Source: Streptomyces sp. SAI-127 (lineage in GTDB: Bacteria > Actinomycetota > Actinomycetes > Streptomycetales > Streptomycetaceae). Taken from it: a DNA stretch of 64,000 nt. Shown in pieces: positions 43,452 to 52,285 of this stretch; the first letter of the stretch is position 1; the number at the start of each line of letters is the position of its first letter. The stretch spans positions 3,844,001 through 3,908,000 of the forward strand of contig NZ_JARXYJ010000001.1 of NCBI RefSeq assembly GCF_029894425.1. The letters run 5' to 3'. The position numbers and the translations under genes are program-made. The notes below the pieces were generated by a model. It was not told the origin of the DNA. It saw only the letters and a program-made list of their open reading frames with translations, and made no database searches.

Positions 43452-44456
43452 GTGGAAATCTCCGCCGCGGGGCGTCTCGTCGTCCGTATCTCCGCAGCTG
43501 ACGTGGGTAAACGGGTATCCGTGCGGCGCCTGGACGAAACCGGCGGCCCGCGCCAGAACTTCACCGACACGGTGGGTGTTCTCACATCATGGGACGACGG
43601 TGTGCTGATGATCACGCGCCGGGACGGCGAGCGCGTCCGCATTCCGGAATCCGCGCTGGTGGCGGGCAAGGTGGTGCCCGCCGAGCCGGCCCGCCGCCGG
43701 GGCCCGTCCGCCTCGTACGAGGAACTGGCCCGGATCGCAGCTCGCGGCTGGCGGCCGGTGGAGAGCCGGCGGCTCGGCGACTGGGAGCTGCGGGCCGCCT
43801 CCGGGTTCACCCGCCGCGCCAACTCAGTCCTCCCGCTCGGCGACCCCGGCCTGCCGCTCGACGAGGCCCTGACCGCCGTACGACGGTGGTACGGCGACCG
43901 CGGTCTGCCGGCGTACATACAGACCGCGACCGGTGCCGCGGGCACCCAGGAGGCGCTGTGCGCGGAGCTGGAGGCACGCGGGTGGACGCGGGAGGTGACG
44001 GCGGAGCTGTGGACCGGGGCGCTGGCGCCGGTCGCCGACCGGGAGACCTCGGGTGTCGCGCTGTCCCGGGAGGCCGACGCGGACTGGCTGGCGCGCTATC
44101 AGCGCAAGGGGGTGAGCGAGGTGGCGCTGCGGGTGCTGAGGAGCGGGCCGTCGGTGTGGTTCGCGACCGTCCCCGGTGAGGACGCGCCGGCCGCGATCGG
44201 GCGGTGTGTCGTCGACGGGCGGTGGGCCGGGTTCGCCGCGGTCGAGGTGGATCCTTCGCTACGGCGGCGGGGGCTGGCCTCCACCGTGATGGCGGCGCTG
44301 GCCCGGCGGGCGCTCGACGAGGGGGCGTCGGCCGCGTGGCTGCAGGTCGAGTCGGACAATGCCGGTGCGCGGGCCCTGTACGACGGCATGGGGTTCGCCG
44401 CGCACCACGCCTACCACCACTACCGCGAGCCGGACGTCTCCGGCGAGGCGCGGTAG
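43452..44456 (+). CDS. GNAT acetyltransferase with N-terminal SH3-like domain
   Basis: 334 residues. The first ~75 residues look like an SH3 barrel (RLVVRISAADVGKRVSVRRL, then VLTSWDDGVLMI). The GNAT domain occupies the last 120 residues, with the acetyl-CoA loop VEVDPSLRRRGLASTVM and the usual ARALYDGMGF end. Substrate is unknown. GTG start with AGGAGGGG 11 bases upstream, a rather long gap. Next gene follows after 32 bases. Confidence 0.8.
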   Translation: MEISAAGRLVVRISAADVGKRVSVRRLDETGGPRQNFTDTVGVLTSWDDGVLMITRRDGERVRIPESALVAGKVVPAEPARRRGPSASYEELARIAARGWRPVESRRLGDWELRAASGFTRRANSVLPLGDPGLPLDEALTAVRRWYGDRGLPAYIQTATGAAGTQEALCAELEARGWTREVTAELWTGALAPVADRETSGVALSREADADWLARYQRKGVSEVALRVLRSGPSVWFATVPGEDAPAAIGRCVVDGRWAGFAAVEVDPSLRRRGLASTVMAALARRALDEGASAAWLQVESDNAGARALYDGMGFAAHHAYHHYREPDVSGEAR

Positions 44457-44488
44457 TAGCGATCGCCGCGAAAGGGCACGAGCCAGCT

Positions 44489-45340
44489 ATGCGTCCCCCG
44501 TTTCCGCCCCCGCCCGAACGTTCCGCCGAGCTCCGGAGGCGGTTCGCCGAAGAGGCGCGGTCCGAGCGGCCGGATCTGTCCGCGCTGTGTCTGCTCGTCG
44601 GGGCGCAGGCGGACGGGGAGCTCGACGAGACCGGCATCGACGCGGCCCAGATCGAACTCGACCGGCTGGCCGGACAGTTGCCGTTCCGGCCGGGTGGGCC
44701 GCGGTCGTGGGCGGTGTCACTGCGGGAGCTGCTCGGGGACCGCTGCGGGTTCCGTGGCGCGCCGGTGGACTACCAGCGGCTGGAGTCCTCGCTGCTGCAC
44801 GAGGTGCTGCGGCGGCGCAGGGGGCTGCCGATCCTGCTGAGCGTGGTGTGGATGGAGGTGGCCCGGCGGGCGGGGGCTCCGGTGTACGGGGTGGCGCTGC
44901 CGGGGCATTTCGTGGTCGGGTTCGGGCCGCCGGAGGAGCAGGTGCTGGCCGATCCGTTCGACGGGGGGCGGGTGTTGAGCGGCGGCGACGCCGAGTTGCT
45001 GGTCGCCGGGGCGACGGGGAGTCCGCTGGATCCGTCGATGCTGAGTCCGGCGGATCCGCTGGACGTCGTACAGCGGATCCTGAACAACGTACGGGCCTGG
45101 GCCGCGGCCAGGCCCGAACGGTCGGACGTGGCCCTGTGGGCCGTGGAGCTGTCGCTGCTGTTGCCGTCCCACTCGGCCCGACTGCGGTACGAGCGGGCCC
45201 AGTTGTTCGTCCAGCGGGGGGACTTCGTGCAGGGAGCCATCGAGTTGGACGCATACGCCGAGGTGGTGGCGGCCGTCGACGAGCCGGCGGCGGCGCGCGT
45301 GCGGCAGCAGGCTCACGCCGCACGTGCGATGTTGAACTAG
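44489..45340 (+). CDS. Transglutaminase-like (SirB1 family) protein
   Basis: 283 residues. The central domain has the SirB1/Transglut_core2 pattern VLRRRRGLPILLSVVW and ALPGHFVVGF, with a missing first Cys of true transglutaminases, so activity is uncertain. The C-terminus has TPR-like helices (YERAQLFVQRGDFVQGAIELDAYAEV). Cytoplasmic. It follows the GNAT gene closely and meets the response regulator gene tail to tail. Confidence 0.75.
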   Translation: MRPPFPPPPERSAELRRRFAEEARSERPDLSALCLLVGAQADGELDETGIDAAQIELDRLAGQLPFRPGGPRSWAVSLRELLGDRCGFRGAPVDYQRLESSLLHEVLRRRRGLPILLSVVWMEVARRAGAPVYGVALPGHFVVGFGPPEEQVLADPFDGGRVLSGGDAELLVAGATGSPLDPSMLSPADPLDVVQRILNNVRAWAAARPERSDVALWAVELSLLLPSHSARLRYERAQLFVQRGDFVQGAIELDAYAEVVAAVDEPAAARVRQQAHAARAMLN

Positions 45341-45344
45341 GGCG

Positions 45345-45962
45345 TCACAGCCAGCCCTTCTCCCTCGCGATCCGGACTGCCTCCGCCCTGTTCCGCACGG
45401 CCAGCTTCTGGATGGCCGTGGAGAGGTAGTTGCGGACCGTGCCCTGGGACAGGTGAAGGGTCTGCGCCAACTCCGCGTTCGTGGAGCCGTCGGCCGCCGC
45501 GCGGAGGACCTCTCGCTCCCTGTCCGTCAGCGGATTCGCGCCCTCCGCCAGCGCCGCTGCCGCCAGGGTGGGGTCGATGACCCGCTCCCCCGCCAGTACC
45601 TTGCGTACCGCCTGAGCCAGTTGGGAGGCGGGGGCGTCCTTGACGAGGAAGGCGTCGGCGCCCGATTCCATCGCGCTGCGGAGATAGCCGGGGCGGCCGA
45701 AGGTCGTGAGGATGACCAGCTTGACCGCCGGGAGTTCCCTGTGGAGCTGAGCCGCCGCCTCGATGCCCGTCGCGCCCGGCATCTCTATGTCCATGAGGGC
45801 CACGTCGATGTCGTGGGCGCGGGCCGCCGCCAGGACCTCGTCGCCGCGGGCCACTTGGGCGACGACCTCGATGTCGTCCTCCAGGCCGAGCAGGGCGGCC
45901 AGGGCCTCGCGGACCATCGACTGGTCCTCGGCGAGCAGGACCTTGATCGTGCGGCTCGTCAT
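45345..45962 (-). CDS. NarL/DesR-type response regulator
   Basis: 205 residues: receiver domain with phospho-acceptor Asp58 (ALMDIEMPG), acidic pocket AEDQ and Lys near 110, then a LuxR-type HTH (LTDREREVLRAAADGSTNAELA, VRNYLSTAIQKL). Start ATG overlaps the kinase stop (ATGA). With its kinase it probably controls the ABC exporter genes upstream. Confidence 0.92.
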   Translation of the reverse strand: MTSRTIKVLLAEDQSMVREALAALLGLEDDIEVVAQVARGDEVLAAARAHDIDVALMDIEMPGATGIEAAAQLHRELPAVKLVILTTFGRPGYLRSAMESGADAFLVKDAPASQLAQAVRKVLAGERVIDPTLAAAALAEGANPLTDREREVLRAAADGSTNAELAQTLHLSQGTVRNYLSTAIQKLAVRNRAEAVRIAREKGWL

Positions 45963-47137
45963 GAGGCGGATCCTACGTGCGGCCCGGAACCGGCGGGCAC
46001 CCGGGCGACCAGGCGGAAGCCGTGTCGGGAGCCGGTGGCCTCCAGGGTGCCGCCGGCCTTCTCCAGGCGCTCGGTGAGACCGGCCAGGCCGTTGCCCGGA
46101 CCGTTGCCCGGACCGTTGCCCGCACCGCCCGAGCCGTCGTCCTCCACGGTGAGTTCGAGCCGCGGCCCGTCGAGGGTCTGGCGGTGCAGCAGCTCCACCG
46201 TGCAGCCGCGGGCGCCGCTGTGCCGTACGACATTGGTGACCGCCTCGCGCAGCGCCCAGGCCAGGGCCGACTCGCTCTCCTCGGGGACGCCGGTGAGGTC
46301 GGGGTCGGCGGGCAGCGCGGCGCTGACTCCCGCGGCCGTCAACGCCACCTGGGCGCCCGCGAGTTCCGCGGCCAGGCGGGCGCGCCGGTAGCCGGTGACC
46401 GCCTCGCGGACGTCCACCAGGGCCTGGCGGCTGACCTGTTCGATGTCGGCGACCTGCTGGGCCGCCTTGTCGGGGTGGGCGGGGAGCATCCGGCCCGCCA
46501 GTTCGCTCTTCAGCGTGATGAGGGACAGGGAGTGGCCGAGGAGGTCGTGCAGGTCCCTGGCCAGGCGCAGGCGTTCCTCGTTCGCGGCGAGCTGGGCGAC
46601 CCGCGCCCTGGCCTCCCGCAACTCGATGGTCGTGCGGACCAGTTCGCGTACGCCGGTCATCGCGAAGCCGCCGAGCAGCGCCGGGATGAGGAGGGCGCCG
46701 ATGTACTCGGTGCCGTCGGCGACGAGCAGGGCGAGGCCCGCCATCAGGGCGGACGCGACCGGGATGGTCCAGCGGGCGAGCCGCAGCGGCAGGGCCGCGC
46801 CGGACGCGATCGACACGTACACGAAGAGGACGAGCCACTCGCGGCCCAGGGTGAGGACGAGCAGGGTCGACTCGGCCGAGAGGACCGCGAGGGAGACGAG
46901 GACGAATTCCACGGCGTTGCGGCGGCCGGTCCTGAACAGCAGGGCCAGGTACCAGGCGACGAAGATCGCGAGGCCGAGCCAGCCGAGGACCGCGGCCACG
47001 ACCCCGTGGCCGCCGTGCACGAGGTCCGAGACGGGCGCGCTCAGATAGACCAGCCAGATGCCCGTCCACAGCAACTTGACCATCATCTGCTTGCGGGTCT
47101 CCGGGCGCTGCCCGATCCCGACGCCGGTGCCGCTCAC
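45959..47137 (-). CDS. DesK-type sensor histidine kinase
   Basis: 392 residues. Five to six helices in the first 160 residues form the sensor region, followed by a HisKA_3 phosphoacceptor site (RDLHDLLGHSLSLI, His197) and an HATPase domain (ALREAVTNVVRHSGA, VEDDGSG). A small GNGP repeat near the end (46090-46130) lengthens the G-box. GTG start overlaps the permease stop (GTGA). Confidence 0.92.
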   Translation of the reverse strand: MSGTGVGIGQRPETRKQMMVKLLWTGIWLVYLSAPVSDLVHGGHGVVAAVLGWLGLAIFVAWYLALLFRTGRRNAVEFVLVSLAVLSAESTLLVLTLGREWLVLFVYVSIASGAALPLRLARWTIPVASALMAGLALLVADGTEYIGALLIPALLGGFAMTGVRELVRTTIELREARARVAQLAANEERLRLARDLHDLLGHSLSLITLKSELAGRMLPAHPDKAAQQVADIEQVSRQALVDVREAVTGYRRARLAAELAGAQVALTAAGVSAALPADPDLTGVPEESESALAWALREAVTNVVRHSGARGCTVELLHRQTLDGPRLELTVEDDGSGGAGNGPGNGPGNGLAGLTERLEKAGGTLEATGSRHGFRLVARVPAGSGPHVGSAS

Positions 47138-47874
47138 GCCTTCAACGTGTCCTTCCGGTACAGCCAGGCCGCTCCGCCCGCGAACAGGACGAAGGAGACG
47201 GCCAGGACGGCGATGTCCTGTGCGTGCGGGGCGCGGCTCTGTTCGATGGCCTGCCCGAGGGCAGCGTACGCGTGCGTGGGCAGCCACTCGGCGATGTCCT
47301 GGAGCCACTGCGGGAAGGTCGTCGTCGGCATCCACAGGCCGCCCAGCATCGACAGTCCGAAGTAGGTGATCATCGTGATCGGGCGGACCGCGTCGCCGGT
47401 GGCGAGGTAGCCGATGGCCACGCCGAGCGCGGCGAAGACGAGACTTCCCGCCCAGATCGCGCCGGTGAGGGCGAGCCACTGCCAGGCGTCCAGGCGTACG
47501 TCCTTCACGCTCGCGGCGACGACGAACACGACCACGATCGAGGGCAGGCTCACCACGGCCGCGCTCGCCGTCTTCGCGAACACATAGCCGCGTCCCGGCA
47601 GCGGGGTCAGCCTCAACTGCCGTACCCAGCCGCCCTCGCGCTCCTTGGCGATGCGCTCGCTGTTGCCCATCAGGACGGCGGTCAGGGCGCCGAAGGAGGC
47701 CATCGAGACCATCATGTAGGTCGGCAGGGTCAGGCCCGTGCCGTCGACCTTCGTCGTGCTGTCGGCGTTGCCCGCGATGATCAGGAACAGCAGCGACGGG
47801 TACATCACCGAGAAGAACAGGAACTTGCGGTTGCGCAGGGCGCGGGTGAGTTCCAGCTTGATGAGGCTGTTCAC
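47134..47874 (-). CDS. ABC-2 type exporter permease
   Basis: 246 residues, six helices, with the ABC-2 pattern (LELTRALRNRKFLFFSVMYP start; YFGLSMLGGLWMP near helix 5). Works with the ATPase encoded just before it. Start ATG overlaps the ATPase stop by four bases. Such a permease-ATPase-DesK/DesR set often exports a membrane-active compound such as a peptide or lipid. Confidence 0.9.
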   Translation of the reverse strand: MNSLIKLELTRALRNRKFLFFSVMYPSLLFLIIAGNADSTTKVDGTGLTLPTYMMVSMASFGALTAVLMGNSERIAKEREGGWVRQLRLTPLPGRGYVFAKTASAAVVSLPSIVVVFVVAASVKDVRLDAWQWLALTGAIWAGSLVFAALGVAIGYLATGDAVRPITMITYFGLSMLGGLWMPTTTFPQWLQDIAEWLPTHAYAALGQAIEQSRAPHAQDIAVLAVSFVLFAGGAAWLYRKDTLKA

Positions 47875-48806
47875 TTCGACTTCGCCTCCTCGGCGGCGGT
47901 GATGGCGACGAAGGCCTGCTCCAGACCGAGCCCGGCGACTTCGAGGTTGCGGGGGTAGACGCCGAGGCCGTAGAGGGCGTGGACGGTCGCGTCGGCGTCG
48001 GTGGACTGGATGCGGATCGTCTGGCCGCTGCCCGCGGCGGAGCCGCTTTTCGACACGGTGACGGAGGTGAGGAACGGCAGCTCCCGCAGGGGCGCCTCGT
48101 CGATCGTGCCCTCCAGATCGAAGGCGATCCGCCGGGCTCCCGCCTTGGCCTTGATCTCGGCGGCCGTGCCGTCGGCCAGCAGGCGGCCCCGGTGCAGCAC
48201 CAGCACCCGGTCGGCGATGGCGTCGGCCTCTTCGAGGTAGTGAGTGGCGAAGAGGACCGTACGGCCCTGGTCGGCCTGTTCGCGCATGGTGGCCCAGAAG
48301 GCCTGCCGGGTGGTGACGTCCATGCCGGTCGTGGGTTCGTCGAGGACGATCAGGTCGCTGTCGCCCGCGGTCGCGAGGGCGAAGCGGACGCGCTGGGCCT
48401 GGCCGCCGGAGAGCTTGTTGACCTTGCGGTCGGCGATCTGGGCGATGCCTGCGCGGGCGAGGACGTCGTTCGCCTGGTACGGCTTGGGATGCAGATCGCA
48501 GGCGAGGCGTACCAGCTCGGCGACCGTGACCTCGTCCATCAGCCCGCCGCTCTGCAGCATCGCGCCCACCCGTCCGGCGACGATCGCCTCACGCGGGGTG
48601 GTGCCGAAGAGCCGGACGCTGCCGCTGTCGGGCTGTTTGAGGCCGAGCAGCAGATCGAGGGAGGTCGACTTGCCGGCGCCGTTCGGGCCGAGCAGCGCCA
48701 CGGTCTCCCCCGGCCGCAGGGTCAGGGTCAGTCCGTCCACGGCGCGTACCTCGCCGTAGGCCTTGCTCACCTGGTCGAACGCGACCACCGGGGCTGTTGT
48801 CGTCAT
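47871..48806 (-). CDS. ABC exporter ATP-binding protein
   Basis: 311 residues: Walker A GPNGAGKST, Q-loop, signature LSGGQAQRVRFAL, Walker B LIVLDEPTTGMD and H-loop ATHYLEEAD. A C-terminal extension of about 80 residues (DLEGTIDEAPLRELP...) is usual for drug-type exporters. First gene of the four-gene unit; the ATGACA/TGTCAT palindrome lies 59 bases before its start. Confidence 0.93.
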   Translation of the reverse strand: MTTTAPVVAFDQVSKAYGEVRAVDGLTLTLRPGETVALLGPNGAGKSTSLDLLLGLKQPDSGSVRLFGTTPREAIVAGRVGAMLQSGGLMDEVTVAELVRLACDLHPKPYQANDVLARAGIAQIADRKVNKLSGGQAQRVRFALATAGDSDLIVLDEPTTGMDVTTRQAFWATMREQADQGRTVLFATHYLEEADAIADRVLVLHRGRLLADGTAAEIKAKAGARRIAFDLEGTIDEAPLRELPFLTSVTVSKSGSAAGSGQTIRIQSTDADATVHALYGLGVYPRNLEVAGLGLEQAFVAITAAEEAKSK

Positions 48807-48853
48807 GCGGCCATGGTGGCTTCACGGGTGCGGCCGCGGGCAGTGTCGGCCGT

Positions 48854-48896
48854 CCGGAGTGCCGCATGACAGATGTCATGTCGGGCGGCACTCCGG
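48854..48896 (-). promoter_or_regulatory. Nested inverted repeat upstream of the ABC operon
   Basis: Outer arms CCGGAGTGCCGC and GCGGCACTCCGG (48854-48865, 48885-48896). Inside is the near-palindrome CATGACA-GA-TGTCATG (48865-48880). The inner dyad is 59 bases before the ABC gene and may bind the response regulator, while the outer arms could also end the upstream large gene. Confidence 0.5.
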
Positions 48897-48915
48897 TGCG
48901 GTTCTCGCGGGTCGG

Positions 48916-51714
48916 TCAGCTCGGGTTGGTGTCGATGACCGCGGTGCGCTCCGCCGTCGTCTTGCCACGCAGGGCCTTGCCCAGCGCGGAGGCCACGTCC
49001 TGCGGCAGGACGTCACGCTTCCCGCTCGCGCCATTGATCTGCACGCCGTCGAAGGTGTTGCCGTACGCGGCCTTGAGCGCCTCGAGGTTGTACGTCTCCA
49101 CGAGCTTGCCATCGACGGCCTTGAAGCCGAGGATCTTCGGCAGGGACAGGGCGCCGAAGGGGATGCTGTGCGCCGCGTCGGTCTGGACGGTGACGACGTT
49201 GGACATCGCGGGCTCCGCGAACTCCTTCATCATCCGGTCGACCTCGGCGTTCGAGACCGACGGCTGCTTGGTGGTCGTCGGCAGCGTGACCGAGCCGGCG
49301 GTGCCGGTCTCCACCTGGGTGCGGTACGCGTCCTCGACCGCGGTGGTCGACCTGGCCACGTCGATGCCCTTGCCGGCCTTGCCGTAGACGGCGACGGCCT
49401 TGCCGTTCTCGAACTTGATCGTGCCGTCGGTCGCCGAGCCGGCGCCGCCCGAGGCGTCCTGCAGAGCGGCCTGGAGCTTCTCCTCGTCGACCGGCATGAC
49501 CGGGTCGACGACCCGGTGGTTGCCGAACAGGGAGCCGATGACGGAGATTGGGTTGTAGTCGCTCTTCGCGGCCGCGGCGACCGTGGCCTGGTCGTCGAGC
49601 TGGAGCCCCGCCTGGTCCGGCTTGAGCGAGACGGTGTCGCCGCCGACCGAGAGCTTCAGGGCCTCGTTCACCCGGCCACCGAGGGCGTCGTCGAGCTTCT
49701 TGACGGCGTCGTCGCGGGTGCCGCCGCCGATGTCCACGCCGAGCACGGTGGTGCCCTTGGGCACGTCGGAGCGGTTCATCAGGAGGCCGGCGCCGTAGGC
49801 ACCGACGCCGAGGAGGACCACGGTGCCGCCGAGCAGGGCCACCTTGCTGCGGCCCTTCTTTTTCTTCTTCTTCGGCGCGGCGGCCGGAGCTTCCTGCGAC
49901 GCGGTGTCGGGCTTCGGGGGGGTACGGCCGTCGGTGCCCGGCCCGAAGGGGGCCTTCTGGGCGCCGGGCGGCACGACCGGGATGCCGCTGGTGACGGTGT
50001 GCCCGGAGACGTTGTCGGGGTTGCCGAAGCCGGGGGCACCCCGTTCGGGAGCCGGCTTCTGCGGGGTGAGGATCGCGGTGTCGTCGCTCAGACCGCCACC
50101 GGGGCCTAGGCCCGCGCCGGGGACACCACCGGGGGTGGGGGCGCCGGGGCCGCCCGGGCGACCGAGGGTGCCGGGGCCGGCCTGGCCGCCGGAGATGCCT
50201 GGGGCGCCGGGCCCGGCGATCCCGCCGGAGATTCCCGGGCCGCCGAGGGTGCCGGGACCGCCGGAAGCGCCCGGGGCACCGGGGCCACGTGTGCCACCCG
50301 GACCGCGGGAAGCGCCAGGGCCGCCGGGACCGCGTGCGGCGCCCGGACCGCCCGGGCCACCGGGTCCGCCCTGACCGCCGAAGCCGTCGGGACCGTTGAA
50401 GGACTCGCCGCCGAAGGACTCGGCCCCGGCGAAGGGGTCCGGTCCTGCGGGCGGCACGACCGGGCCGTCGCCGGTGACCGGGCCGCCGGTCGGGCCCGCG
50501 GGGCCCTGGGGTCCGCCCGGGCCGCCGGGACCCTTCGGCCCGCCGAACCCGCCGCCGTAGTCGATCTGGCCGCCCTGGCCGCCGTAGTCGATCTGTCCGT
50601 TCTGCCCGCCGGGGGCGCTGCCGGGACCACCCTGCGCGCCGAAGCCGCTCTGACCGTTCGGGCCGTCGTGACCGCCGAACCCGCCATGACCGTTCAGCGC
50701 ATCGTGCCCGCTCTGGCCGTTCTGACCGCCGAACCCGCCCTGGCCGTTCGGGCCGTCGTGACCGCCGGGGCCGCCGAACCCGCCATGACCGTTCAGCGCA
50801 TCGTGGCCGCTCTGGCCGTTCTGACCGCCGAACCCGCCCTGGCCGTTCGGGCTGTCCTGACCGCCGGGGCCGCCGAACCCGCCATGACCGTTCAGCGCAT
50901 CGTGGCCGCTCTGGCCGTTCTGACCGCCGAACCCGCCCTGGCCGTTGGGGCTGTCCTGACCTCCGGAGCCGTTCTCCGCGAAGTACGGGAGGTCGTCGCG
51001 GCGGGGTTCGGTGCCGCGCGGGCCGGCGTTCAGGGCCTCGGTGACGTCGAAGGAACCCGTGCCGCCGCCGTGGCCGGGGGCCACCGGGCCGCCGGTGGCG
51101 CCCGGGAGTCCGGCGCCGTTCGTCCCGCCGGAGCGGGAACCGCCGGGCACGCTCATGGAACCGACCACACCACCGGGCCGACCGGCCCCGTGACGCCCAC
51201 CGCCGGACGCACCGGCGCCCGGGCCCGCACCACCCGGCGCACCGGCAACAGGAGCAGCCGCTCCCGAACCGCCCGGCAGACCCGCCCCGTTGGAGGCACC
51301 CTCGCCCGGACCGCCCTTGGCGGGGCCGGACTTGCGGGGCGCGAACCAGTCGCTCGCCTTCTCCTCGGCGGCGGGCGGCGCGGGATCGGCGGGCAGTTCG
51401 ACGGTGCCCGTGGTCGAGGAGGGACTCGGCGCCGACGGCTCGGTGTCCACGCCTCTGTCGGCGGAGCTCTCCGTCTCGCCGACGGGCTGACGCACGACGA
51501 CCGGCGGAATGGGCCGCGATCCGGGGATGTTGATCCGGATCCGGGTCGTCAGCGTGGTCTCGGTCTTGCGTTCCTCCGGCTGCGCGGCCGAACGGCCCGC
51601 GTCCGGACCGCCGTCGGACACCTGGGGTGTCCCGTACGGCGGCGTGCCCGAGGGGTATGCGGCTCCGCCGCGCCCGTTGGGCCCGGAGGACGGACTGTCA
51701 GTTTCACGACTCAA
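48916..51714 (-). CDS. Membrane protein with collagen-like N-terminus and PG_binding_4 domain
   Basis: 932 residues from a TTG start with AGGAGAA upstream. Residues 1-600 are disordered: an Asp/Ser/Pro head, an Asn/Gly/Gln/His repeat array at roughly 250-360, then collagen-like GPGGPGA units. A lysine run (KKKKKKGRSK) and one helix (about 622-642) follow, so the long head is cytoplasmic. The outer part holds two PG_binding_4/YoaR-type domains (SDVPKGTTVLGVDIGG) but no VanW domain at the end. Possible cell-wall role. The array is encoded by 99-bp direct repeats. It lies 160 bases from the DUF6113 gene. Confidence 0.75.
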   Translation of the reverse strand: MSRETDSPSSGPNGRGGAAYPSGTPPYGTPQVSDGGPDAGRSAAQPEERKTETTLTTRIRINIPGSRPIPPVVVRQPVGETESSADRGVDTEPSAPSPSSTTGTVELPADPAPPAAEEKASDWFAPRKSGPAKGGPGEGASNGAGLPGGSGAAAPVAGAPGGAGPGAGASGGGRHGAGRPGGVVGSMSVPGGSRSGGTNGAGLPGATGGPVAPGHGGGTGSFDVTEALNAGPRGTEPRRDDLPYFAENGSGGQDSPNGQGGFGGQNGQSGHDALNGHGGFGGPGGQDSPNGQGGFGGQNGQSGHDALNGHGGFGGPGGHDGPNGQGGFGGQNGQSGHDALNGHGGFGGHDGPNGQSGFGAQGGPGSAPGGQNGQIDYGGQGGQIDYGGGFGGPKGPGGPGGPQGPAGPTGGPVTGDGPVVPPAGPDPFAGAESFGGESFNGPDGFGGQGGPGGPGGPGAARGPGGPGASRGPGGTRGPGAPGASGGPGTLGGPGISGGIAGPGAPGISGGQAGPGTLGRPGGPGAPTPGGVPGAGLGPGGGLSDDTAILTPQKPAPERGAPGFGNPDNVSGHTVTSGIPVVPPGAQKAPFGPGTDGRTPPKPDTASQEAPAAAPKKKKKKGRSKVALLGGTVVLLGVGAYGAGLLMNRSDVPKGTTVLGVDIGGGTRDDAVKKLDDALGGRVNEALKLSVGGDTVSLKPDQAGLQLDDQATVAAAAKSDYNPISVIGSLFGNHRVVDPVMPVDEEKLQAALQDASGGAGSATDGTIKFENGKAVAVYGKAGKGIDVARSTTAVEDAYRTQVETGTAGSVTLPTTTKQPSVSNAEVDRMMKEFAEPAMSNVVTVQTDAAHSIPFGALSLPKILGFKAVDGKLVETYNLEALKAAYGNTFDGVQINGASGKRDVLPQDVASALGKALRGKTTAERTAVIDTNPS
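50681..50977 (-). repeat. 99-bp direct repeats in the large membrane protein gene
   Basis: Three copies starting at 50681, 50780 and 50879, nearly identical, encode a 33-residue unit with GQNGQSGHDALNGHGGFGG. A fourth partial copy lies before them. Confidence 0.9.
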
Positions 51715-51874
51715 GGCAGGTTCTCCTGGTTGGCTCCACCGCCCGTTTCGACCTCAGTGCTTCGGGCGGCTCGGCGGCGCGCACCACCATACTGGCCACT
51801 TCTGGCCTGTATCCCACGACCGCTGAGGAAACCCACACGGGACTCGCACGCGCGCGATGCGGAGAAGTGGTACG

Positions 51875-52285
51875 TCACTTGCCAAGTCGGACGGGGTCTC
51901 CGCCCGGTTGCCGCCCTCGCCCAAGGGTGGCGCAGATCACAGCCACAGCCATGCCGCCGAGCAGGAAGAGATAGGAGCCGCTTCCTGCGGCGAAGACGAA
52001 GTCGCCTTCCGGACGGCTGGCGGTGAGGAAGATGACGGCGATCATCCAGCCGCCCGCGGGCGCGACGGCTCCGGCGCGGCTGTCGGCGGCGCGCGCTCCG
52101 CCGAGCAGCAGTCCGGCCTCGCCGAGCAGCGCGAGCAGCAGTCCGCCCGGGAACCAGCCGCCCTGCACCAGCGCTCCGGCGAGCCCCACGACCGCGCCGA
52201 GCACGAAAAGACCGAGGTAGGCGGCGGCCCGTCCGGCGGAGGGGCGCTGCAGGGGCTGGGCCAGCATCGACGTTCGGTCGCTCAT
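51875..52285 (-). CDS. DUF6113-like membrane protein
   Basis: 136 residues with four helices: [46 protein letters not shown] and [18 protein letters not shown] recall it as DUF6113. Start ATGA overlaps the mshB stop, so it is co-translated with mshB. Confidence 0.75.
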   Translation of the reverse strand: MSDRTSMLAQPLQRPSAGRAAAYLGLFVLGAVVGLAGALVQGGWFPGGLLLALLGEAGLLLGGARAADSRAGAVAPAGGWMIAVIFLTASRPEGDFVFAAGSGSYLFLLGGMAVAVICATLGRGRQPGGDPVRLGK

